A stretch of 42,500 bases of DNA, from positions 693,757 to 736,256 of the forward strand of contig CAJNDS010001546.1 in the NCBI GenBank assembly GCA_905221605.1, in the 5' to 3' direction. Shown here one piece after another: positions 22,001-30,719 of the stretch; positions within the stretch are counted from its first letter, which is position 1, and every line of letters starts with the position of its first letter. Position numbers and translations under genes: made by a program. Below the pieces are notes generated by a model, which searched no databases, had not been told where the DNA came from, and saw only the letters and a program-made list of their open reading frames with translations. The DNA is from Symbiodinium natans. Taxonomy: Eukaryota > Sar > Dinophyceae > Suessiales > Symbiodiniaceae.

Positions 22001-25000
22001 CCAGATGCGGCCCATGTTTCCTCGACAGCGATTGCAAAAGCCTGCCATGACGAAGACACGGACGTGCAAGTTGCTGCGATGAAGTGCATGTCCGCGATGG
22101 GCTCGGACATTGACTGCGAGGTGGCTGGCCCCTCCTTGGTCAAGGTTCTGAATTCCGGGTCGCAGGAGATGCGGCGCTTTGCCATGGAGACCATTGCTGT
22201 GATTGGTTCCGGGCTGGCGACCTACGTCAGCAAGGCCATTGCGGGGCATCTGCGCCCCCTCCCGGGGAGCGATCCAGAACTTCGGCTGCTCGCAGTCATC
22301 GCTTTGGAAGCCATGGGGCCAGAAGTTGTGTACGAGCAAGAGGTTCTTCTGGCCAGAGCCGTAAAGGATCCTGAGAAGGAAGTTCGTGAGCAGGCCTTTT
22401 TAACCTTAAGAGATGCAGGATGCGTCAAAGGCATGATGGGTTCCATGTTGCTGGAAGATCGCATCTTCTCGCCAGAGACTCTTGCGGCCTCGAAGTTGGT
22501 CACAGAAGACAGCGACTCCTCCTCAAATTCCTCTGATGAGTCGGACTCGAGTGCTGAACTGGAAAGTTTCGGAAGCGAAGCCCCGGAAGAAGACGAAGAT
22601 GATCTTGGAGAAAGCTGGGGTCTGGCCGAAAATTCTCGGGATTCGGCCGAGGATATCGATCCCGAGGAGGCAGAGCGCCTCCGGAAGAGCCTGCTCAAGA
22701 ATTGGTCCTAAGAGGCTTGGGTGCACGGCAAGCAGGAAAGGAAGCTACGCGACTCTGTTTCACTGTATGTTTCACGCGATGCAGACGGCGCAGTCCTGCG
22801 GAGGAAAACAATGAAGCTCCACGGAGAGGTCGTCGAACGCTGGGTTTCACAACGGCGCCCCCCCTCCCCCTCCCGAGGCCCCATCATTCCATTGGGGACA
22901 TCAGCAAATCTTGCTGAGCTGGATGTATTCAGAACAAAGCCAACAAAGACCCAAAAGACCACACATCCCCATGAATCCCCAAGACCCTACAGAAGCGTCT
23001 GAAAAGCCAGCTAGCAAGCTAGCGACAAGCTAGCGACAAGCCACGCCAAGAAAAAAAAAGGCAGTGAACTCAGTGAACTCCTGAGGTGCCTTGTGGTCTC
23101 TGGGCCACAGCAACCTCGCAGCCGACGCTGAAGCCTCCAGCTGGATCAAGTTGGGCTTGGAGATCTCCGACGAACCTCGCTTTTGTTGGTTTGTTGAGGG
23201 TTTGCTTGTTTCTCGTGTCCAGGCTGTTTAGCGTACAGTGCGTATGGTCTTGCTTCCACGGGTCTCTTGGCAACATGACGGCATCGCTCTCAGTCCGGCT
23301 GTTTAAATTAAATAAGGGTTTTTTTCGGACTTAGGGTTTAGAATTTGCATTCTTGGTAGGATTCCGAGGGGGCATCCCTGGCCTTTTCGTCTTCGTTTTT
23401 GTGCTCAGTGAACAGCCGAGGAACCTGGGGCGCTGCAAGCCGTACCTTTAGGAGAACGATGGTCGGGGGGGCGGGGGCGGGGGGGGCGGGGGTAACCCTT
23501 TCATGAGGATGCATTTGGGGGGTGATATGACTGCCACTGCCACGAGGCGGCTTTTTGAATTTCTCGCTTTCTAGGAAACGTAGACTAGTTCTGCCACTGG
23601 TTTAGACACCGCAACTGAACGATGTTTCGACCAGGAGAACGCTACACGACTGCAATGTACTTTGCGATCACGGTTATGTCCACTGTGGGCTTGGGAGACA
23701 TTAGTATGAGATTGCCGAATGAAAGGGCCTTGCTCTGTGCCATCATGGCCACTACAAGCTTGGTCGTAGGCATTGCTGTGAACGGCATCTCGACGATGGT
23801 GACCAGGCTCAGTGAAAAGACAGCCGCAAACATGGAGCAGCTGGCGCAGGTCGCACGGTTTTTGAAGGTCTACAGAGTTCCTGAAAATCTGCAGTCCGGA
23901 GTTCATGACTACCTCTTGCAAGCCTTCGAGAATCGGGAACGAGAAGAAACCAAGTCACGGCTCATGGGCTGGTTGAAGAAATCGGAAGTCCTTCGGGTGA
24001 AGGTAAACCTGGCTTTGACGGGAACTTGCTTGACGCAGCACCGGTGGCTGAAACTCCTTCCCACTGAAGTCTTGGCAAATGTCTGTGACATCTGTGACAC
24101 GGAGTTTCATCCTCCTGGGCAGGAGCTCATTACACAAGGAGCTATGGTTAAGAGCTGTTTTTACATCCGAAGCGGCTCGCTAAATGCACGGCAAGTTCGT
24201 TCCACCGAGCGATCATCATCTCTCAAGGTGTCTGAAGCATGGTCAGCTATGCCGGATGACGAGAGCGAGGCCGGTGAGATCACCACATTGCATGGCTTAG
24301 AAGCCACACACACACACACCACCTCGTTTAAGTCTCATTCGAAGTTGTTAACTAGATCTAGATAACTCAACTTCGCGATTCCAGCGAACCCTAGCAAGTC
24401 CGTCCAAATCCTGAGGACACCGAGATTCAAAAGGAAATCGAGAGCGCTGATGCTGCTCGTCCAGAAGAAAGGTTGGAGTGCGGAACGTTCATCGGCGACT
24501 TCCGGCTCTTCTTGGGGATCAGTCGAAGTTTGAGGATGGTGAACTGTCTGTCCTTCTGCGAGCTCATTTCCATTGATGTGCAGAAGTTCCAGTCCTTGAT
24601 GAGAGAAGCGTTGCCTGAGCTCTTTGATATGCTTGTGATCTACTCGGCAATTGACCATGACTGTCCCAAAGCCATGCTCCACTGCCTGAAGGAGCAGGGC
24701 ATTTCGCAGGAGATGTCTTTGCTTTTCGGGGAAGGCGTTCTTCACCACTGTGCCAAGGTGAATGCAGCAGCCTGTGCCGAGCACTTGATCCAGCACCTTG
24801 GGGCAGATGCCACCTTGCTAACAGAGCAAGAAGGGCAAACGCCGGCGCAGCTCGCCGCTGAGTTGAAGCACAAGGAGACCTTTTGGGCCATGATGCAGTG
24901 TGCGGGGAGCAGCAGGAGCGTGACAGATGCCGACGTGTTGCCTCAAGACGCCCGCTCCGTCCGCCCAAAGCGCCGACAAACGCTGACATGGACGGAGGAT

Positions 25001-25756
25001 CACAGGGAACCATACACACTGGCCAGGGTCCAGGAGCTTTTCGACAGTTGCAAAAGCCAAGGCAGCATCTTCGGAGGCTTTGGTCGAGATGGCCGAAAAG
25101 GTTTGGAGGATTTGGTGAGTGAGCTGAACACCTGTCAGAGTGATCTTGTGATCTTGAAGCAAAGTCTCCTGCGGCGGGTGAGGTTGGTCAGGCTTCGAGT
25201 GCTGGCCAGCATCGATGACAGCTTTTCTGTGCTGGTGGAGCTGCAGTCGGATGCTTGGCTGAAGGCACAGGACCAGAAGATTGGAAAACTACCACAGCGG
25301 CGTCTACACCGTCAGGAGACGGTGCAGGAGGCCACAGAGACCCTCATGCAGGAGTTGGGCGTTTCAATTTCAGACTTGGAGGCGAAGTTGGTGGTTCCTT
25401 TGGCACGGACTTGCCATGTCGAGACCAGGATGTCAATGTCTTATCCCGGTTTGGAGACCGAGTACACCATTTACGAGTCCACGTGGAAGGTCCGAGCACA
25501 AGCCGTGCAGAAGGCCAGAGAGATTGGACTGCCGAAGGGCAGGCCTTTCACGAGAGAGTTTTGTGCTCATTCCTTCCGCATGGTCAGCAGACAGTTCATC
25601 TGGGCCGTCCTTTTTGACTTCCAAGTGCGGGCGAATCCTGACACACCGACGGAGAGCTTCAGGGTGCAAATGCAGGATGAGGAGTTGGGGAACGAGTCAG
25701 GCAGCTGGGGAGTCAACCCACTCAGGCTACTGCTGTGGAGATCGCATCCCGACTAA
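19098..25756 (+). CDS. Voltage-sensor / cyclic-nucleotide-binding K+ channel with ankyrin-like and Nudix-like C-terminus (six exons)
   Basis: Inferred exons are 19098-20275, 20396-20478, 20861 to about 21003, about 21075-21171, 23635-24273 and 24399-25756, about 1,160 residues. Introns 1 (GC-AG), 2, 4 and 5 (GT-AG) join in phase; the third is approximate. Order: an N-terminal helical and Ser/Pro-rich region of about 310 residues; S1 (CALHLMQLLYLCFQISF); S2 (LALLVVDFFWIMDLMLTFST); S3 (SLFFLDLLATMPGLIL); an Arg-bearing S4 (WRLLSMTSVVRSVRFR); S5 (LFQLFMLPIVFSHLSACALA); pore helix and filter STVGLGD at 23,679-23,699; S6; C-linker; CNBD start (PPGQELITQG, YIRSGSL), an acidic insertion, then the phosphate-binding cassette (FIGDFRLFLGISRS) and FCELISID; two ankyrin-like repeats; and a Nudix-like domain. 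It should sit in a membrane and pass K+. TVGLGD replaces TVGYGD, and Asp replaces the usual cassette Glu. The start ATG is chosen because it opens the conserved-looking helix; upstream ATGs are possible. Confidence 0.85.
21452..22711 (+). CDS. HEAT/armadillo-repeat protein, intronless, nested in the channel intron
   Basis: The 419-residue product is read from ATG 21,452 (MAPRREEKK), chosen because the upstream in-frame text looks untranslated. Residues 1-60 are charged. Residues 60-330 form about seven helical repeats of 38-40 residues with the HEAT pattern of alternating hydrophobic helices: R(L/F)xAxxxLxxMG in several copies, for example LACISAARCLSIMG, LRYEALVALGYLG, LRRQALHTLTIFG, VQVAAMKCMSAMG, MRRFAMETIAVIG and LRLLAVIALEAMG. 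Residues 350-405 are an acidic Ser/Asp/Glu tail, followed by a short basic C-terminus. Such proteins are scaffolds, so no catalytic role is implied. The ORF has no intron, whereas the surrounding channel gene has five, and it lies on the same strand wholly inside the channel's fourth intron. An A9 run 340 bp past the stop might be a relic poly(A), which would mean a retroposed copy, but I find no target duplication or spliced-leader relic. Confidence 0.85.
   Translation: MAPRREEKKQQEKKTWLQEYYENPGYGPPGGTVANLTDQEMCDHVEMLVEHLEDDDLKKRIKAAEAMSAYVADDMYLPEWMPVHPAQVLATLFNKTIPDRLACISAARCLSIMGRKAAPYASGALTKVLQNSGSDLRYEALVALGYLGPGAAPEAAAAVAARAMEDEDARLRRQALHTLTIFGPDAAHVSSTAIAKACHDEDTDVQVAAMKCMSAMGSDIDCEVAGPSLVKVLNSGSQEMRRFAMETIAVIGSGLATYVSKAIAGHLRPLPGSDPELRLLAVIALEAMGPEVVYEQEVLLARAVKDPEKEVREQAFLTLRDAGCVKGMMGSMLLEDRIFSPETLAASKLVTEDSDSSSNSSDESDSSAELESFGSEAPEEDEDDLGESWGLAENSRDSAEDIDPEEAERLRKSLLKNWS
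23461..23495 (+). repeat. G-run tract, possible G-quadruplex
   Basis: At least four runs of five to eight G are separated by single C (GGGGGGGGCGGGGGCGGGGG). The tract is located in the large channel intron about 140 bp before the pore exon acceptor, on the sense strand. Confidence 0.6.
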
Positions 25757-26874
25757 ATCGTGATGTGGTGACATGGCAGGAGCCAGGACAGTGAGAAGGA
25801 CTTGGCCGGAAGTATCACCCCCTGTCAGCGGGCATGGGCCCCTTCTGCTGTGCTGCTGCGCTACTAGTACTTGCTCTAGTTTTGGGGCGCACAACTTACA
25901 CCCTTAGTTCTAGCCCAACTTCGAACCCTAGTATTGCAACAACTTTGGGGCCCTCCCCTAAGTCAACCTGAGCCGCTCAGCGAGCGGCCAGCTTGCTTTA
26001 TACAATATTTTCCGAGATGCCTAACGGCGCCTATTTTTAGAGTTTTAAGTCGTTGAATGATGGGACAGATCTCCCGGGCGTTGAATGTAGGAGAGATCCC
26101 TCCCACCTCTGTGGTCCAGTTTCTTGTTGGCTCCTCCCCATGACATTTTTGCATATATACCTCTTCAACAATCTGTAGTCCAGAGAGTATTGATTGGGGG
26201 AGGAGGCCAGGTGGCTGCACTGAGAGCGACCCACCAGGCGCATTTGCCGAGAGCTGCGTTGTGAACCTCCCCGGTCGACGATGGACCTTGCTAAGAGCCC
26301 CCTATCTCCCCCCCCAAGACTCTGTTCAGCAGAAGAAAGAGGGCTTCTCTTAGGGGCCCCCTACAGGCTGCTTACAGGGTTACAATGGTTGCTCTTCCAA
26401 ACCCCTTTGCGGGCAACAAAGCAGTCAGAGCACATCACAGCACCCTGCAGATCGTGTTTTGTACAAAATGTGCTGATTCTAAGAGAGAGAGAACTGTTTG
26501 ATTTGTGATGTTTTGAGAGTGGGTTTCTGTTTGTAGATTCTGTGTGTGTTTGCCCATTGCCATCGCAGATCGGCAGTCACTTCGCCGTCGGCCTGTCCAA
26601 GCGCCGAGACCGAGCGGGAGAGGTAAAACACACAGGTGGGTTCTGCACAACTGTATATTGGATCCGCTTCATCCCCTTCAGATCTGGGCATGGCCTTGCG
26701 TGCGCAGTGCGTAAAGCTCCAGCACCGCGACTGCGTCGCGATGTTGGCAGCAGATTCTGTTCATTGTTTAGCCAGCAGACCACATTTACTGCACGAGCTC
26801 TGCAGCAGCACCCGAGGCTTCACTGAAGGTGTTGGTCCCACGCGTGTGCTTTCGGAAGGTGTATCCAGAATGAG
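25757..26874. other. 3' flank and intergenic, no gene recognised
   Basis: Contains only short frames. CTTAGTTCTAG and AACCCTAG telomere-like fragments occur near 25,900. No terminator-like or polyadenylation signal is diagnostic, as expected since dinoflagellates lack a conserved AATAAA. Confidence 0.4.
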
Positions 26875-27063
26875 GTGCTTCTAGTTTTGTTAGCCTCTCT
26901 TGTCGCATTGTGCGCAGGACGGGGTTGGAATGCACATGAAGGGGGCTTCAGGGAAGTTGTTGATCGTCAAAGTCTATTCAACCAACAAGGAAACAGCAAA
27001 GAATTCAACAAGCTGGGAAACGGAATAAACGCCCACGATCACCAAAAAGCAACATCGGATTCC
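26875..27063 (+). CDS. Candidate exon of a small secreted protein, unknown
   Basis: The frame begins with a signal-peptide-like core (VLLVLLASLVALCAGRG) and continues as a charged Asn/Gln/His-rich stretch (SLFNQQGNSKEFNKLGNGIN). No ATG lies in frame: the nearby ATG at 26,870 is one base out of register and runs into TAG. Either the start is supplied by an upstream exon joined at TCCAG (26,868) or the gene is broken. Downstream, a T-rich stretch ending in TGCCTTTCAG (about 27,210) could be the end of an intron. Family unknown and status uncertain. Confidence 0.3.
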
Positions 27064-27777
27064 TATTGCTTTCTGTCTGCCCTTGCTGCCTATTTTATTC
27101 CCTTCTTCGGACCCCACACCAATTTTCGACTTCTTTTTTTGTATCGTTTCCCGTTCTTCCCAGGCTCTTTCTGTGCTTTTTGAGACTATGTTGCATGTTT
27201 TTTCTGCCTTTCAGGAGTCTCCCCGCATTCTCACTCCCCACTCCAACTGTTGCCGGTCTTTTGTCCGAAACTCCCAAACTTGGCGTCTTGACCCTGAACC
27301 CTGTCGAAACCAGCTTATTTGCTCCCGCCGTGGTGGAGCCCTCTTCGCCCGCCCTAGGCGCCCTGACCCTGAATTCTGCCGGAGTCCGTGGAAGTTCTGC
27401 CGATGTGACAATCGTTTTGAGTATCTTTAGAAGCTCGAAGCTGTTTCGATTTACCAAAAGTATCCAGCTTTCTCCTAAGCCTTGCACCCCAAGCGTGAAA
27501 AAACCCTGAGCCACTTGGAAGAGGAACTGACCCTTGCCCGGCACGGTTCAAGCTGATCTTTGTGTGTAAGTTTCCTCCGCATTCGTGGCCGGCCCCCTTA
27601 GCATCTCGCCATGAGCCTCTTTGCAGGCTGGTGGATGAGTCTAAGTGCAGAGAGTTGCTGCATCAGATAGCCTTGGGTGCTTGGACTTGAGGGTGGGAGG
27701 GTAGGCCGGGTGGGGGCCGGATCCGCAGATCGGGAGATGTTCCAGAATGTTGATGTTTTTGAGGTCATGAGGGGGGG
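27064..27777. other. No gene recognised
   Basis: T-rich intron-like sequence to about 27,210, then a segment open in two + frames and one minus frame to about 27,510 without recognisable motifs. It could be part of the gene starting at 26,875 or of the retroelement to the right. Confidence 0.35.
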
Positions 27778-28679
27778 TTGATTGCAGCAGAAAAGCCCCC
27801 GGCCCACAACCAGTGGCCGGACATCTGGTCCAAGGGTCCAGAGGACCGGAGCAGGCTAAAGTCGGTGTGGACAAAAGGGCACCTCGCACAGACAGAGCAT
27901 GAGGCCAAGCATGGAGCCCATTTAACATGGGCTTGGGAAGCCAACCGCCATGCCGACTGGCTATGCGGTCAAAAGGCCAAAGAAATCCTGTCACAAGCAC
28001 ATGTCGACAAAGTCCAGAAGGTAGACCAAGTTGCCAGGGAAGTATCGGCATTCCTAGGGAAGCGAGCTGAGTTTCTCCTCCCAAACTGCCCTTTGCCTTC
28101 AGCGAATGAGGTCAAGTTTGCGCGCAAAGCAAAGCCGAAGGGTGAGGCTCTCCCCAAGCAGGGACCCAACAAAAAGCAAATCCTGCTGCAGGCAGTGAGA
28201 GAAGTTAACCCCAAAACCATGCACCAGTGGAAAATTTCCAGCGGGGAAAATACTAATAACTTGTGCATTAAGTGTTTGGGTTGTGGCCTGTATGTCCAGC
28301 AGGTGGATCCACTGGAGGTGGTGGTACATGTCACCAATTTCCCTGCCAGTCGTTGTCAATCCCTATCTCCAATCCTTGGGGTTTCCATGATTCTCACTCC
28401 ATGATCAACCTAGGAGAGTCTGTCGTTTGCAAGACGTGTGGGGCTTTTCAATCCGTCAGAGTACTGAAAGTTAAAACAATGTGCCAGTCTAGGTGCGGAC
28501 AAGTCTGCAAAAAACCACACAGCAAATTTCTAGAGGCGCAGAAACGTAGCATTGACCCCAAGGCAGGTGTCAAAGCTTTCTTTGGCATGAGGCCGAGTCG
28601 CTCGCCGCATGCCGCAGCCGTCACGCCTTCAAGCCCAAGCTTACATGCTCCCAACGAAGGTCGCCGTAGTGCAAGATAG
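27778..28679 (+). pseudogene. Non-LTR retrotransposon remnant: RNase H-like end plus cysteine-rich tail
   Basis: The first frame (to 28,404) has SVWTKGHLAQ followed by WEANRHADWLCGQKAKE. This matches the end of a type I RNase H domain as seen in dinoflagellate and other protist LINE polyproteins, where a WVKxH(L/Q) strand is followed by GNxxAD-type text; Asp of HADWLC would be the last catalytic acidic residue. Next come a Lys-rich linker and a CxxC cluster (CIKCLGCGLY). A second frame (28,399-28,679) continues with VVCKTCGAFQSVRV and MCQSRC, the typical HS..xxCxxCGAxxxxRxxxxxxxC tail. The switch of frame near 28,390 shows an indel, so the copy is dead. The reverse transcriptase is missing, so it is 5'-truncated. 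Confidence 0.6.
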
Positions 28680-29818
28680 AATCGTGGCTTTTCGGTTTAA
28701 AACTAGAGGACATATGAGAATTTCCTGTCAATCCGTATGTAGAAACATCCAGCAGCAACAGGCCAGGCCCACAAATTCGTGGCGCATTCTACTCAGTCCC
28801 CACTACTCTCCAAAAACGTTTGTGCAGACGTTTTTGCTTGCAGCGTGCATTGCTTGCGTGGGCTCTTCACTTCGGTCTAAGGATCCGCATGGCTAATGAT
28901 AGGTTTGGCATCGACTTGGATGCTGTCAACCGCACCTGAAAGCCAGATGCCGCACCGTTCCACCGTCAGGAATTGGCAAGGCAAAACAAGCTCCTACAGG
29001 TATTTGTGACCTCAGCCTAGGTTCACGTGGTCATTGCTCCGATTGATCCACCCACGAAGTTTCGAATTTAGATGCACTTCATTCCATCTGCACATATCTC
29101 GCTAAGGATAGCACGTCCTCATCCCTACACCCCAATCCCACAAGTGCTAGGCTGGGCATCAAAGCACTCCGTGCTCGAAGCTTTCTGACAATGGGGTGCC
29201 AGAGCAAGAGCCCTTGAACTTCGTTCTGAACCCGAAACAGCAATCCCGAATCCCGACGCCGCCTTGTTATGGGCACAGCATGCGCTTCGGTCTAGATAGC
29301 CCGAAAGCTCAGTGCCCCTTATTGACGCGATAGCAGTGTTGCAGATGTACGTTGCACACAATGTCCTGACCACCTACGGGCACTCAGGTGTAGTTCCTTT
29401 CTTTTGTTGGGCCCTACTTTTGATACAAATATGAAAACCAATATAGACATCGAAAGGAAAAACATGGTGACGGCGCCTGTACGCGCCTATGCGTTTGTAG
29501 AGATTTCAGAATGAGGCGTTTTGCATGGATACGCGCGAAACCACAGCGAGAGCGCAATCTCAACTAAAATTGTTGTTCAGGCAGGTGCGTGAAACACTAG
29601 AGGCTGAAGTAAACTTTGGGCCTAACTGCGTTTTCGCTCGGGTTTTCAGGTCATCTTTGAAGAGGCTGCAGAACAAAACTTTATTTTGGAGAGAATTTTG
29701 GAGGATGTATGGCTGAGTTTAAAGTATTTGGGATTCGCAGGCCGGGTCATGGGTTTTATGTTGAGGGTTTTTGCTTACAGGGCAACGCAGTAAAGCCCAG
29801 TTTTTTGGGGCATAAACG
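28680..29818. other. Intergenic, no gene recognised
   Basis: No domain-like translation on either strand and no notable repeat. Confidence 0.4.
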
Positions 29819-30085
29819 CTGTAAATACCAGTGTTTTGGGCATGGTCGCGAAAGGCATGGACGCTTGTGACAGATTTTCTTGTTCCACTTCTTTGTGCAG
29901 TATGTTAAACGGCTGTAAATACCAGTGTTTTTGGGCATAAAACGTTGTAAATACCAGTGTTTTGGGCATGGTCGCGAAGGGCATGGACGCTTGTGATAGA
30001 TTTTCTTGTTCCAAGTCCTTGTGCAGTATGTTGTACAGAGAGGCGAAAACGCTGTAAATACCAGTGTTTTGGGCATGGACGCAAT
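29819..30085. repeat. Short tandem array, units of about 126 and 106 bp
   Basis: GTAAATACCAGTGTTTTGGG recurs at about 29,821, 29,914 (with one extra T), 29,947 and 30,053. Between copies the segment GCATGGTCGCGAA..GGCATGGACGCTTGTGA..AGATTTTCTTGTTCCA is repeated. It yields repetitive open frames on the minus strand that are not genes. Confidence 0.85.
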
Positions 30086-30094
30086 ATGAATGAC

Positions 30095-30197
30095 GTTCTT
30101 CCCGCCCCCCCCCCCGCCCCCCCACCCCCCCCACGCCCCCCAGCGCCCCCCCACGCCCCCCCAGCGCCCCCCCACGCCCCCCCCAGCCCCCCCACCC
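30095..30197. repeat. C-run tract with ACG/AGC interruptions
   Basis: Runs of six to ten C are broken by ACG, AGCG or single A, directly continuing from the preceding array. The minus strand is G-rich and could form quadruplexes. Frames here encode Pro/Ala or Gly/Trp strings and are artefacts. Confidence 0.85.
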
Positions 30198-30639
30198 CTT
30201 AAAGTTGCGAAGAAAGATTTGCTACAGGTGGAGGTTCGGGGCGGTTTGAGGGTTTAGGATTGCGGGCCAGGGGTGTACTTGTGCTTGGATGTCATGTGAG
30301 GAGGTGGCTCGTGGTAGAACTTTTCTCATGGTACATGTACAAGGAGCCAATTTAGACTCTAAAAATGGAGCTACTTGTTTGAAGGTTCCTACTTCTCCTA
30401 ACTTACTATAGAAAATAGCGAGGAATTATAAGTTGGGCCGTGCCTCACAAAACAAGGCAATCACGGGTATGCCAATGACTCCAGTTGACCGGTCAACCCT
30501 GAGCTCCCAAAATCCCTAAACCTTAAACCCCCAGACGGGTAGCAAAAAAACCTCAAACAGGGCTTCGCTGACCTCAACGGCCGATGCACAGGACCGGGCA
30601 CTGGGCAGTTCGTTTGGAAGTTGTGCAGCTTCTGAATAA

Positions 30640-30681
30640 ACATACAAGTTCTGCCTACTTCGCTTCCCTTCATTTTGCAAG
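30640..30681 (+). promoter_or_regulatory. Candidate trans-splice acceptor for the following gene
   Basis: A pyrimidine-rich stretch (TTCTGCCTACTTCGCTTCCC then TTCATTTTG) ends in CAAG at 30,681, 38 bp before the likely start ATG. Dinoflagellate mRNAs receive a spliced leader at such AG sites. The role here is inferred from position and composition only. Confidence 0.4.
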
Positions 30682-30719
30682 CGTCGCATGCGATTCGGCC
30701 CAGAGTAGAGCGAGACAAG

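Larger units (their letters stand above)
21172..23634 (+). other. Intron 4 of the channel gene, hosting a complete gene
   Basis: The S5 exon ends ..QDPG with GT at 21,172 and the pore exon starts after CCAG at 23,634. Both boundaries are phase 1, and splicing restores an uninterrupted S5-pore reading. The exon frame meets TAG soon after the donor, and TGA lies just before the acceptor, so sequence beyond these points cannot simply be read through. The intron contains the HEAT-repeat gene, two telomere-like CCCTAAA/TTTAGGG motifs, an A9 run at 23,051-23,059 and a G-run tract at 23,461-23,495. Confidence 0.65.

Noticed and set aside
29756-30202. Minus-strand frames with repeated PKHWYLQR and Gly/Trp-rich text
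   Set aside because: Translations of the tandem array and the C-run tract.
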